The notes: a model not told the origin generated them from the letters alone. Numbered from the stretch's first letter, positions 25,412 to 33,964 are shown. The stretch: 44,956 nt of DNA from CAG-390 sp003523225 (GCA_902461815.1 CABPZE010000015.1:1-44956), one strand, 5' to 3'. Numbers and translations are program-made.

Positions 25412-25436
25412 GGGGCTGTTGCATCGCAACAGCCCC
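25412..25436 (-). terminator. Terminator of the cohesin-anchor gene
   Basis: A perfect 11-bp stem (25412-25422/25426-25436, arm GGGGCTGTTGC) with a 3-base loop lies about 40 bases past the stop. On the minus strand it is followed by CTCATATTTTTAT. Confidence 0.75.
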
Positions 25437-25478
25437 TTTAGGAATTACCCTCGGGTAGTTCTGATTATTTGTGCCTTA

Positions 25479-26249
25479 TCAGCCGTTTACGCGCTTCTTG
25501 GAAGCAACGACTACTCCGCAGACGGCAGCAAGTGCCAGAGTGCTGAGGAATACGATAGCGACAGCGCTGTCACCCATGGCCGGGTTCGGGGGGATAACTT
25601 CGGACTTGGTTGCGCCGCAATCCTTGCAGGTGAAGACCTTCTCACCGGCAGTGGTAGCTGTGGCTTCAACAGTGACCTTGCCCTCGTCCCAGGCATGAGG
25701 AGCAGATTCCTTTGCGCCGCAGACGGTGCAAACGTGCTCGTGATTCTCGGCGTCAACAGATTTCCATTCGCCATATGTATGGGTGCAGGCAACTGTTACG
25801 GTTCCGACTGTCTGGTATGTTGTCTTGGTGCCGTCGGCAGCTTCAACGATAACGTCGAGCTTTACTTCAGCAGTTCCGATGGGGGCATCATCCTTAACCT
25901 TTACGTTGAAGGAGAAGACATCGCCGACGAGCTCAAGAGCTCCGGTGTTGGCAATAACAGCCATTCCCTTGTCGTCATCAAAGCCATCCTTCAGGGGAGC
26001 AGAAGCGTCCTTCCACTCGCCCTTACCGTCGAGGACAAGAGCCTTGTCATCAACAGCGGTAAGTTTGATAGCCATGGAGTTGGCTTTTGCGGTGAAGCCC
26101 GCACCTGCAACTGTCAGGGTGACGGTATCGCCGCGTTTGGCTTCGGTAACATTGGTGGTGACGGTGAATTTAGTGTCGTCAGCAAACGCAGTAATGCTCA
26201 GTCCGAGAACCATCAGAGCTACCAACACTACCGATACTACTTTTTTCAT
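25479..26249 (-). CDS. Membrane- or wall-anchored cohesin protein with two CxxC repeats
   Basis: 256 residues. Signal peptide (1-23, ending TAFA-DD); one cohesin-like domain (about 25-155: TEAKRGDTVTLTVAGAG, MAIKLTAVDDKALVLDG, VFSFNVKVKDDAPIGTAEV); two repeats of the same CxxC type as in the giant dockerin protein (CTHTYGEW...CTVCGA; CKDCGA); then NPAMGDS, a hydrophobic segment of about 22 residues and a KKR tail. This C-terminus resembles NPxTGD-type surface sorting signals, with Met in place of Thr. It could anchor dockerin proteins, including those of 4.5-9.3 kb. The ribosome binding site AGAGAGGA is 12 bases from the start. Confidence 0.8.
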   Translation of the reverse strand: MKKVVSVVLVALMVLGLSITAFADDTKFTVTTNVTEAKRGDTVTLTVAGAGFTAKANSMAIKLTAVDDKALVLDGKGEWKDASAPLKDGFDDDKGMAVIANTGALELVGDVFSFNVKVKDDAPIGTAEVKLDVIVEAADGTKTTYQTVGTVTVACTHTYGEWKSVDAENHEHVCTVCGAKESAPHAWDEGKVTVEATATTAGEKVFTCKDCGATKSEVIPPNPAMGDSAVAIVFLSTLALAAVCGVVVASKKRVNG

Positions 26250-26390
26250 TTCTTCATAATCCTCTCTTTATATTTGATTTTGAAGCTTTGATCCGAGCAA
26301 ACCGGCAATCCGTCACCTACCCGCGAACGTCGGCTTAGCTCGCCAGCGGGTGCCAAAATGCAAATTCGTCAGCCAAATACTATAAGGATG
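26250..26390 (-). promoter_or_regulatory. Structured 5' leader of the cohesin-anchor gene
   Basis: About 140 leader bases contain a hairpin with arms ACCCGC/GCGGGT (26346-26351 and 26319-26324) and a 21-base loop. The loop region in complement carries CGTCGGCTTAGC, close to the CGTCGGCTAAGC of the leader repeats at 9331-9424, but in opposite orientation to the gene. No riboswitch class was recognised. Confidence 0.4.
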
Positions 26391-26395
26391 AAATA

Positions 26396-26424
26396 ATTAT
26401 ATCACCACATCGGGTAAATGTCAA
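26396..26424 (-). promoter_or_regulatory. Promoter of the cohesin-anchor gene
   Basis: TTGACA (26419-26424) and TATAAT (26396-26401), 17-base spacing, extended -10 in the context GTGGTGATATAAT. I see no gene between here and 26600. Confidence 0.85.
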
Positions 26425-26600
26425 TAGTTTTTTGGATTTGCACGCAAAAATACTCGTGAAAAATAATGCCAAAAGTCAATTAATTCATCTTCACGCGGGC
26501 AGTATAATTATTTATTCAACAATTCGGATACAGGCTTCAGGTCAAAGCGGGGTCAGGACTTTCGATATTTTTCCCAATGCACCGCCGCGCAACAGATATC

Positions 26601-26975
26601 TTACGCCTTCCAGAGGCTGTGGAGATTGCAGTAGGCATACACTGCCTCAACCTCGTCGCCGTCGGTAAGGGCAAAGCTGACTTCGGGAGCGTCTCCGGGA
26701 CGGAGCTGTTTTCTCTGGTTTCCGCACTTCGACTGAAGCGAGACCCACTCAATATAATGTTCAGGCAGCATCGGGTGCGCTACCTCGCCCACTTTTACCT
26801 TGACGGTATTTCCCTCGACCGTCCAGACGGGAACGTGCTTTTCCGCCGCGGCGTCAACGCTGCCGGGGACTATCTCTGTCATCTTCTGACCGCAGCACAT
26901 TACCGGAACGCCGCTTTCCTTGACAACGGCAATTATTTTCCCGCAATGCTTGCAAACATAGAATTTCTGTTCCAT
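26601..26975 (-). CDS. dfx: Desulfoferrodoxin (superoxide reductase, two-iron type)
   Basis: A 124-residue protein that reduces superoxide to hydrogen peroxide without releasing oxygen. The N-terminal desulforedoxin domain has CKHCG and MCCG (four cysteines for the FeCys4 centre). The catalytic domain has EKHVPVW, HPMLPEHYIEW and CNLHSLWK, supplying the His4Cys iron ligands and the active-site lysine region. AAAAGGAGAA lies before the start. It is placed 116 bases downstream of the flavodiiron gene on the same strand, so both oxygen-defence proteins may share a transcript. Confidence 0.95.
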   Translation of the reverse strand: MEQKFYVCKHCGKIIAVVKESGVPVMCCGQKMTEIVPGSVDAAAEKHVPVWTVEGNTVKVKVGEVAHPMLPEHYIEWVSLQSKCGNQRKQLRPGDAPEVSFALTDGDEVEAVYAYCNLHSLWKA

Positions 26976-27032
26976 TTTTTCGTTTTCTCCTTTTTAATAA
27001 TTAATTGAATAAATATTGATTAAAACCGTATT

Positions 27033-27068
27033 TTCAGCCGAAATCAGTCCGCCGGATATGCGGCTGAA
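27033..27068 (-). terminator. Hairpin between the flavodiiron and desulfoferrodoxin genes
   Basis: TTCAGCCG (27033-27040) pairs with CGGCTGAA (27061-27068). On the minus strand it is followed by AATACGGTTTT, so it could end or attenuate the flavodiiron transcript before dfx. Confidence 0.4.
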
Positions 27069-27091
27069 TTTTTATGCAGTTTTGCGCGTTT

Positions 27092-28885
27092 TTACTCCAA
27101 CGGCTCAAAGTCCGACGCGCCGTGCAGGCAAAGCGGACATACAAAGTCGTCGGGCAGAACGTCGCCCTCATAAACAAATCCGCATATACGGCACACAAAG
27201 CCGCGCTTGCCGGTTTTCTGGGGCTTGGGCTTTACGTTGTTCTGATAGTACGTATACGTCATCGTTTCCGCGTGCGATATTACGCGCGATTCGGTAACGG
27301 AGCAGATGAACATTCCGTGTGTATCAAGGTCGATATACTGCTCCACCTTGAGAGACATAAAGGAATTGATATATCTCGGCAGTACGGCAAGTCCGTTATC
27401 GGAGCGAACAGGTGTTATATCGGCAAATTTATCAACACTGCGTCCGCTGCGGAAGCCGAAATTCTCAAATACCGAGAAGGGCGCGTCAACCGTCAGGCAG
27501 TTTACATTCATGATTCCCGTCTGCTTTATAACATGGTGGGAATAATTCTGCTTGTTTATGGTCACGGCAATGCGGTTAGGGGTGTTTGTTACCTGAGACA
27601 CGGTGTTTACGATAAGCCCGTTATCCTTTTTGCCGTCGTTGGAGGTGATGACATAAAGCCCGTATCCGATATTGAAGAGCGCAGTCGGGTCATTCTTTTC
27701 GGCGGAGTCTCCGCGCAGGGCGATATAGTCGCGGCACAGCTCCTCAGCAAGCGATTCAAGCTCGCTGCTGCTTTCGGAGGAAAGCGCGGATTTAAGATGA
27801 ACGGTCGTATCGGTAAAGGTAATTCCCTGACTTCCCTCAAGCATCGAGCGCATGGTTTTTGCCGCCATCGGCGCCCAGCTTCCGTTTTCAATAAGACCTA
27901 CCGTGCGTCCGCGGAAGCCGCGCTCGGTAAGATGCTCAATAAATTCGCGCATGTACGGGAAAATTCCGGCGTTGTACGTGGTCGTGGCAAGCACCAACTT
28001 GCTGAAGCGGAAGGCATCCGCCACGGCGCGTGACATATCCGAGCGGGCAAGATCGTACACCACAAGCTTCGGACAGCCCTTGGAGCGCAGCATATCGCAC
28101 AGCTTTTCAACAGCCTTTTTTGTGTGCCCGTACACCGAGGTGTAGGCTACGACAATGCCCTCCTCCTCGGCGGCATATGACGCCCATGTGCTGTAAAGCC
28201 CGATGTAATGTCCGAGATCCTCGCTCAGCACCGGACCGTGCAGGGGGCAGATCTTTGATATATCGAGTCCCTCCGCCTTTTTAAGCACTGTGCGCACCTG
28301 TGCGCCGTACTTGCCGACGATCCCGATGTAATAGCGGCGCGCCTCGTCATCCCACGGTTCGGCGGCATCGTCAGAGCCGAAGCGTCCGAAGGCGTCGGCG
28401 GAAAACAGGACCTTGTCGGTGCTGTCATATGTCAGAATTACCTCCGGCCAATGCACCATAGGTGCTGTGACAAAGGTCAGATTATGTCTGCCGAGCGACA
28501 GCGTGCTGCCCTCGCCGACCACGATACGGCGATCGGAATAGTCGTCGCCGAAAAAGTTCTTCATCATTGTGAACGCCTTGGCGGACGCCACGACGGTAGC
28601 CTTTGGGTAAACCTCGAGAAAACGGCTGATATTTGCCGAATGATCCGGCTCCATATGCTGGACCACAAGATAATCAGGCTGACGGCTGCCGATAGCGGTC
28701 TCAATATTATCAAGCCATTCGTGTGAGAAGCGCACGTCAACCGTATCCATAACGGCGATCTTGTCATCAATAATTGCATATGAATTGTATGTTATACCGT
28801 TGTCGACGCGGTACTGCCCTTCAAAAAGGTCTATCGTACGGTCATAAACACCCAGATAAACTATATCGGGAGTGATTTTTTTCAT
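27092..28885 (-). CDS. Four-domain flavodiiron protein (FprA-type oxygen/NO reductase)
   Basis: A 597-residue cytosolic enzyme reducing O2 to water (or NO to N2O). Residues 1-235 form the metallo-beta-lactamase-like diiron domain with HMEPDH (77-82), His145, Asp164 and His216. Residues about 240-395 are flavodoxin (FMN loop YTSVYGHTKK). Residues about 405-550 resemble a flavin reductase domain (YGLYVITSNDG, NTPNRIAVTINKQNYSH). The end (about 560-597) is a rubredoxin with CRICG and CPLC. Fusing electron donor modules to the core should let it take electrons with few separate carriers. The ribosome binding site is AAAGGAG. It has its own promoter and lies next to superoxide reductase. Confidence 0.95.
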   Translation of the reverse strand: MKKITPDIVYLGVYDRTIDLFEGQYRVDNGITYNSYAIIDDKIAVMDTVDVRFSHEWLDNIETAIGSRQPDYLVVQHMEPDHSANISRFLEVYPKATVVASAKAFTMMKNFFGDDYSDRRIVVGEGSTLSLGRHNLTFVTAPMVHWPEVILTYDSTDKVLFSADAFGRFGSDDAAEPWDDEARRYYIGIVGKYGAQVRTVLKKAEGLDISKICPLHGPVLSEDLGHYIGLYSTWASYAAEEEGIVVAYTSVYGHTKKAVEKLCDMLRSKGCPKLVVYDLARSDMSRAVADAFRFSKLVLATTTYNAGIFPYMREFIEHLTERGFRGRTVGLIENGSWAPMAAKTMRSMLEGSQGITFTDTTVHLKSALSSESSSELESLAEELCRDYIALRGDSAEKNDPTALFNIGYGLYVITSNDGKKDNGLIVNTVSQVTNTPNRIAVTINKQNYSHHVIKQTGIMNVNCLTVDAPFSVFENFGFRSGRSVDKFADITPVRSDNGLAVLPRYINSFMSLKVEQYIDLDTHGMFICSVTESRVISHAETMTYTYYQNNVKPKPQKTGKRGFVCRICGFVYEGDVLPDDFVCPLCLHGASDFEPLE

Positions 28886-28937
28886 TCGGGTATTCTCCTT
28901 TCGAAAGCGATTTATTGCATGAATATTCTCATCTTTA

Positions 28938-28965
28938 ATTATACATCAAAACACGCGCTTGTCAA
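28938..28965 (-). promoter_or_regulatory. Promoter of the flavodiiron gene
   Basis: TTGACA (28960-28965) and TATAAT (28938-28943) with 16-base spacing on the minus strand. A second TTGACA-like hexamer lies just upstream. Confidence 0.75.
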
Positions 28966-29088
28966 CAGTTTGTCAAAGAAAATTATTTGAATTTTATGTG
29001 TATACGGTAAACTCATGGAATAGATAATGCGGGATAATAAATACGTAATAAAAAGCCTCACGCGTATTGGAAGATACTGCATTTTACA

Positions 29089-29703
29089 TCATCCTATCGG
29101 TTCGTCGTACAGTATCTGCGCACCCCTGAAGGCTGTTGACAGCTTTGATGAGAAGATCGACATGAAATCATCTATTCCAAAAGCTATAAGTACATACTTT
29201 TCGCCGACGGTGGCGATTATCAGCCTGTCGGGGAAGCCGCACATCCAGCGCATTTCCTTTATTTCGTCGCGCACAGCCTTGGCAAGATCCGAAGCGCTGA
29301 CGCCGGGCTTGAGATGAACCACACCGCTGGTGAAGGAATTGAGATTTATCATATGAGTAAGCGTTGCCGCCTCATCAATATTTGCTATCTGCCCTTCCGG
29401 GATGTGCAGAAAATAACTCAGATCCCCGGCATTTGACATATCAAAGCAGCCGGGAGCGTCCGCTACGCTGTGGTCAACATCGCCGCCCGCCGCGGCAAAC
29501 CTTTCGTTTTCCGCATAAAGCGCCCATATCTTTTCAAGCATCGCAAGCGCGCTTTCTTCCTCTGCCGGTTCGGTATCGGCGGTCGTCTGCGCGTCGGTTG
29601 AAATACCGTCCGAAACGTCGCCGGGCGTTTTACTTTCTTTGCAGCCCGCAAGCATGACCGCCGCAAGCGCAAAGGCAAGAAGCAAAGAGATGAGCTTTTT
29701 CAT
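29089..29703 (-). CDS. Lipoprotein, possibly DUF4358-type
   Basis: 204 residues. The N-terminus KKLISLLLAFALAAVMLAGC has a lipobox (LAGC), so it is a membrane-anchored extracytoplasmic lipoprotein. A Thr/Glu-rich linker (about 25-55) leads to a mixed alpha/beta domain (about 60-204) whose pattern (LGI-like start, VVHLKPG, ASDLAKAVRDEI, VGEKYVLIAFG) resembles the DUF4358 family of clostridial lipoproteins. That match is tentative. The start at 29703 is chosen for spacing from GGAGG; 29706 is an adjacent ATG. Function unknown. A possible extended -10 promoter (TGC-TATAAT, 29771-29776) lies upstream. Confidence 0.75.
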   Translation of the reverse strand: MKKLISLLLAFALAAVMLAGCKESKTPGDVSDGISTDAQTTADTEPAEEESALAMLEKIWALYAENERFAAAGGDVDHSVADAPGCFDMSNAGDLSYFLHIPEGQIANIDEAATLTHMINLNSFTSGVVHLKPGVSASDLAKAVRDEIKEMRWMCGFPDRLIIATVGEKYVLIAFGIDDFMSIFSSKLSTAFRGAQILYDEPIG

Positions 29704-29821
29704 CATTTCCTCCGGAATAAAAAATCGTTCCGACGTCATATTGCCCTGATGAATATTGCAAAGCGTTGATATTATAGCATTCTGATACGTTTGCGTAAAA
29801 ACAAAATAATGAACGTCCTGT

Positions 29822-29865
29822 AAAAAGCGTCAGCGCGCCGCCCGACTTACCCGGGGACTGCGCTG
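29822..29865 (-). terminator. Terminator of the branched-chain amino acid operon
   Basis: Just past the DUF815 gene, CAGCGC/GCGCTG arms (29831-29836/29860-29865) enclose CCCG/CGGG pairs, and the minus strand continues into CTTTTT (29822-29826 as A). Confidence 0.75.
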
Positions 29866-29869
29866 TCTT

Positions 29870-31033
29870 TCACTTTGAAAGCAGCCCGTCAATGAACTGA
29901 CGCGCAAGCCGCGCCGACCTGCCGCCGCGCTCAAGCGCAAAACGCTCCGCAAGAAGGTCAAGCTCCGCCTCGTCCGCATCGATCCCGCTCTCGCGCGCAA
30001 GATGGTGAACGATGTGCAGGAAGGTCCGCTTGTCCGGCTTGCTGAATGTGACGTGAATGCCGAAGCGCTCTGAAAGTGAGAGCAGCTCCTGCATGGTGTC
30101 GTTGCGGTGGATATCGTCCCCCTCGCGGTCCGAAAACTTTTCCTTAATTATATGCCGGCGGTTGCTGGTGGCATAAATAACGACGTTTTCGGATTTTGCC
30201 GAGACCGAGCCTTCAAGCACGGCTTTCAGCGCATTGAAGTTGTCGTCATCCTTGAGGAAGGAAAGGTCGTCGATAAAGAGAACGAATTTCAGCGGATTTT
30301 CCGCAAGGCTGTCAAGGATCTTGGGAATGGCGCGAAGCTGATCCTTGCGAACCTCGATTATCCTCAGTCCCTCGCCGAACATTGCGTTGCCCACAGCCTT
30401 AACCGTGGAGGATTTGCCTGTTCCCGCGTCACCGGTAAGAAGAATATTTGCCGCCGGCTTGCCCGCAAGCAGCGCCTTGGTATTGTCGATAATTATCTTG
30501 CGCTCGCGCTCGTAGTCCACAAGATCGCAAAGCTCTGTTCTGTCCGGATTTGAAACGGGAATTATATTCCCCTCCTCGTCCGCGTAGAACATACGGTTGT
30601 TTGCGTATATACCGTAACCGTATCTGCCGATATTGTCCGTCCTGTGTGAATATGAGGCGCAAAGGTCGATCCCTCCCGAGACAAACTCCGGCAGAAAGCC
30701 GTCGTATCCAAGCGGCTCACGCAGCTTGGCGGGGGTAAGCTCCGCAACCTCCTGGAGCGTGCAAAGCTCCTCGCGCAGCGCCCTTCTGATATGATCGGGA
30801 ACGTCCTTACCGCTTCCGACGGTGCGGACATAAATATTTTCGCTGTTCTGGCAGATGTACTCAACATATCCGCTCAGATCACCGCCGTTTGCGTTGTAAA
30901 GCTCACCCACAAACCCGGCATACGCCGAGTTTGTGGGATCGTCGAGATAAGCGCAAAGGGCGGAAATTACCCTATCCTTCAGCAGATCTCTGAATATACA
31001 CAGGGAGTCGAGCCTTGTTTTCAGATCATTCAT
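29870..31033 (-). CDS. DUF815 family AAA+ ATPase
   Basis: 387 residues. The N-terminal 165 residues are a helical/mixed region; the ATPase core follows with Walker A LLTGDAGTGKSS, Walker B FVLFIDDLSF and the sensor-1-like YATSNRRHI, then FSDREGDDIH and a small helical lid (GGRSARLARQFIDGL). This is the DUF815 pattern of predicted ATPases, whose substrate is unknown. The start at 31033 is one base after the ilvD stop, so it is the last gene of the ilv-leu operon. Why it travels with amino acid synthesis is unclear; a chance operon extension is possible. Confidence 0.85.
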   Translation of the reverse strand: MNDLKTRLDSLCIFRDLLKDRVISALCAYLDDPTNSAYAGFVGELYNANGGDLSGYVEYICQNSENIYVRTVGSGKDVPDHIRRALREELCTLQEVAELTPAKLREPLGYDGFLPEFVSGGIDLCASYSHRTDNIGRYGYGIYANNRMFYADEEGNIIPVSNPDRTELCDLVDYERERKIIIDNTKALLAGKPAANILLTGDAGTGKSSTVKAVGNAMFGEGLRIIEVRKDQLRAIPKILDSLAENPLKFVLFIDDLSFLKDDDNFNALKAVLEGSVSAKSENVVIYATSNRRHIIKEKFSDREGDDIHRNDTMQELLSLSERFGIHVTFSKPDKRTFLHIVHHLARESGIDADEAELDLLAERFALERGGRSARLARQFIDGLLSK

Positions 31034-31034
31034 G

Positions 31035-32690
31035 TCAGTTAAGTATCGCTCCTGATGCTCCGCCGGAAACAAGGGAGGCATACCTCTTAAGGTATCCGGA
31101 AAGCTCCTTTTTCTTAGGTACGAAATTCTTCATACGCTCGGCAAGCACTGTCTCATCAACCTTAAGCTCAATTTTGTTTTCGGGAATATTGATGCTTATG
31201 ATATCCCCCTCTTCCACGACTCCGATAAGTCCGCCGGACGCCGCCTCGGGTGTGATATGCCCCACGCAGGCTCCGCGCGTTGCGCCACTGAATCTTCCGT
31301 CTGTGATCAGAGCCACGCTGTTTCCGAGTCCCATTCCCATAATTGCGGAGGTGGGGTTAAGCATTTCGCGCATACCGGGACCTCCCTTCGGTCCCTCATA
31401 GCGGATCACCACAACATCCCCCGGTACGATCTTACCGGCATTGATAGCCGCCTGCGCGTCCTCCTCGCATTCAAACACTCTCGCCGGACCTTCATGGACA
31501 AGCATTTCCGGCAGGACTGCCGAACGCTTTACCACGCTGCCCTCTGGTGCAAGGTTGCCCCTCAGCACTGCAATTCCTCCGGTCTCGCTGTACGGGTTGT
31601 CGATCGGACGTATTACGTCATGGTTGAGATTGACGCATCCCTCAATGTTTTCGCCCACTGTTTTTCCGGTCACTGTCATGCATCCGGTATGGATGAGTCC
31701 TTTTTTGTTCAGCTCATTCATAACGGCATACACGCCGCCCGCCTCGTCCAGCTCCTCGATGTAGGTCCTTCCGGCGGGTGCAAGATGGCACAGGTTGGGA
31801 GTTTTTTCGCTTATCTTGTTTGCAATATCAAGATTGATCTCAATTCCGCATTCGTGCGCGATCGCGGGAATATGAAGCATACTGTTTGTCGAACAGCCGA
31901 GCGCCATATCCACGGTCAGGGCGTTTGTGAACGCATCCTCGGTCATGATATCGCGCGGGCGGATATTCTTGCGCACCATTTCCATGACCGCCATGCCTGC
32001 GTGCTTGGCAAGCTCGATACGCGCGGAGTAGACCGCCGGGATAGTGCCGTTGCCCTTAAGCCCCATACCGAGCGCTTCGGTAAGGCAGTTCATAGAGTTT
32101 GCAGTGTACATACCCGAGCATGAGCCGCAGGTGGGGCAGGTTCTGCATTCATACTCGCGCAGCTTTTCCTCGGTTATCTTTCCGGCGTTGTACTGGCCAA
32201 CCGCCTCGGAAATAGAGGAAAAACTGGTTTTTGCCCCGTCGATATGTCCCGCAAGCATGGGACCGCCGCTGACAAAAACCGTGGGAATATTGACGCGAGC
32301 CGCCGCCATGAGCAGTCCGGGAACGTTTTTGTCGCAGTTCGGGACCATGACAAGCGCGTCAAAGCCGTGCGCCAGAGCCATAGCCTCGGTGCTGTCGGCG
32401 ATAAGGTCGCGGGTAACGAGCGAATATTTCATTCCCACATGACCCATGGCAATACCGTCGCAGACTGCGATCGCGGGAAATACAATAGGTGTACCGCCTG
32501 CCATTGCGACTCCGAGCTTTACTGCGTCCACGATCTTGTCGATATTCATATGCCCGGGTACGATCTCGTTGTAAGAGCTGACAATGCCGACTAAGGGTCG
32601 GCTGATCTCTTCTTCTGTAAGCCCCAAAGCATGATAAAGCGCACGGTGCGGCGCATTCTGCATGCCGTTTTTCAGAGCATCACTTTTCAT
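31035..32690 (-). CDS. ilvD: Dihydroxy-acid dehydratase
   Basis: 551 residues; dehydrates 2,3-dihydroxy-isovalerate and -3-methylvalerate to the 2-keto acids of valine and isoleucine. The Fe-S cluster region shows SSYNEIVPGH, VCDGIAMGH, NCDKNVPG and CPTCGSCSGMYTANS; the C-terminus has the GPKGGPGMREM and DGRFSGATRG motifs. The ribosome binding site is AAAGGAG. It is separated from ilvC by a 257-base structured spacer, unlike the rest of the operon. Confidence 0.97.
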   Translation of the reverse strand: MKSDALKNGMQNAPHRALYHALGLTEEEISRPLVGIVSSYNEIVPGHMNIDKIVDAVKLGVAMAGGTPIVFPAIAVCDGIAMGHVGMKYSLVTRDLIADSTEAMALAHGFDALVMVPNCDKNVPGLLMAAARVNIPTVFVSGGPMLAGHIDGAKTSFSSISEAVGQYNAGKITEEKLREYECRTCPTCGSCSGMYTANSMNCLTEALGMGLKGNGTIPAVYSARIELAKHAGMAVMEMVRKNIRPRDIMTEDAFTNALTVDMALGCSTNSMLHIPAIAHECGIEINLDIANKISEKTPNLCHLAPAGRTYIEELDEAGGVYAVMNELNKKGLIHTGCMTVTGKTVGENIEGCVNLNHDVIRPIDNPYSETGGIAVLRGNLAPEGSVVKRSAVLPEMLVHEGPARVFECEEDAQAAINAGKIVPGDVVVIRYEGPKGGPGMREMLNPTSAIMGMGLGNSVALITDGRFSGATRGACVGHITPEAASGGLIGVVEEGDIISINIPENKIELKVDETVLAERMKNFVPKKKELSGYLKRYASLVSGGASGAILN

Positions 32691-32947
32691 AATCTGACTC
32701 CTTTCAGGGGTAAATGCGCCGTCGCCGCCCGGATGTGTCCGTTTATAAGCGCGCGACAGCCGTAAACCGGGAACGGGGCGAATACCGCCCCGCCTGTTGC
32801 CTTACTTACGCAAAGCCCCCGGCTCAGTCCCCGGTCAGTTTCGGTGCGATCAGCAGTCGCCGCGCCCATGTGCCGCTGACACTGACCGGGAACTATATAA
32901 AACAAACAAGGGCGCTATCTAAATGACTTTTGAAAGCTGCGTAAGCC
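32691..32947 (-). promoter_or_regulatory. Structured spacer between ilvC and ilvD
   Basis: No gene is seen. A perfect 10-bp stem (32830-32839/32881-32890, arm CCCGGTCAGT) encloses a second smaller helix, and a GGGGCG/CGCCCC hairpin follows. There is no T-run, so termination is unlikely; RNA processing, mRNA stability control or an RNA element acting on ilvD are possible. No riboswitch class recognised. Confidence 0.45.
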
Positions 32948-33964
32948 TTAGTTGTTGATGAGCTTGTCCTCGTCGCTCCAGCTGTACAGCTTGCGGATCT
33001 CAGCTCCGACGACCTCGGAGGGATGCTCGCTTGCCAGCTTGCGCATTGCGTTGAAATGGACCTGTGCACCAGCCGAGGACATATCAAGCAGGAATTCCTT
33101 GGCAAAGGTTCCGTCCTGAATATCCTTGAGGATCTTCTTCATCGTCTTTTTGGTTTCTTCCGTGATGATCTTCGGTCCGGTAATGTAATCGCCGTACTCG
33201 GCGGTATTGGAAATGGAATATCTCATTCCCGCGAAGCCGCTCTGATAGATAAGGTCAACTATCAGCTTCATCTCGTGGATGCACTCAAAGTATGCGTTTC
33301 TCGGGTCATAGCCAGCCTCAACCAGAGTTTCATATCCCGCCTGCATCAGGGCGCAGACGCCGCCGCAAAGCACAGCCTGCTCGCCAAAGAGGTCGGTCTC
33401 GGTCTCGGTGCGGAAGGTAGTCTCAAGCACACCTGCGCGCGCGCCGCCGATGCCGAGCGCATATGCAAGCCCCAGATCCCATGCATCTCCGGTCGCATCC
33501 TGCTCGACGGCGATAAGGCAGGGCACGCCCTTGCCCGCAAGATATTCGCTTCTTACGGTATGACCGGGTCCCTTGGGAGCGATCATGATCACGTTTACAT
33601 TCTTGGGCGGTTTGATGCAGCCGAAATGAATATTGAAGCCATGCGCGAAAGCAAGTGTCTTGCCCTCGGTGAGGTTCGGCTCGATGCTTTCCTTGTAGAG
33701 AGCAGCCTGCTTTTCGTCGTTGATAAGGATCATGATAATATCCGCGGCGCGCGCGGCTTCGGCACTTGTCATGACCTTAAGTCCCTGTGCTTCCGCCTTC
33801 GCCCAGCTCTTTGAGCCTTCGTAAAGACCTACGATAACGTTTACTCCGCTGTCCTTGAGATTGAGCGCGTGCGCGTGTCCCTGTGAGCCGTAACCGATGA
33901 TGGCAACGGTCTTGCCGCTGAGCTTCTGAAGATCGCAATCCTGCTGATAGAAAATTCTTGCCAT
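32948..33964 (-). CDS. ilvC: Ketol-acid reductoisomerase (class I)
   Basis: 338 residues, the short class I length. An NAD(P) fold with GYGSQGHAHALNLKDSG (about 24-40) is followed by the knotted helical domain with the acidic metal residues in DLFGEQAVLCGG and the EVVGAEIRKLYSW end. It converts acetolactate and acetohydroxybutyrate to dihydroxy acids. AGAGG precedes the start. It follows ilvN by 27 bases. Confidence 0.97.
   Translation of the reverse strand: MARIFYQQDCDLQKLSGKTVAIIGYGSQGHAHALNLKDSGVNVIVGLYEGSKSWAKAEAQGLKVMTSAEAARAADIIMILINDEKQAALYKESIEPNLTEGKTLAFAHGFNIHFGCIKPPKNVNVIMIAPKGPGHTVRSEYLAGKGVPCLIAVEQDATGDAWDLGLAYALGIGGARAGVLETTFRTETETDLFGEQAVLCGGVCALMQAGYETLVEAGYDPRNAYFECIHEMKLIVDLIYQSGFAGMRYSISNTAEYGDYITGPKIITEETKKTMKKILKDIQDGTFAKEFLLDMSSAGAQVHFNAMRKLASEHPSEVVGAEIRKLYSWSDEDKLINN

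Noticed and set aside
26300..26390. Cyclic-di-GMP (GEMM-I) riboswitch in the cohesin-anchor leader
   Set aside because: The 3' part (GGTAGGTGACGG...TGCC) vaguely resembles the motif, but the conserved GCAAACC and GACGCAAAGCC elements in the right order and the tetraloop helix are missing.
26432..26668. 78-residue plus-strand frame between the cohesin anchor and desulfoferrodoxin
   Set aside because: No ribosome binding site, overlaps the minus-strand promoter region and the end of dfx.
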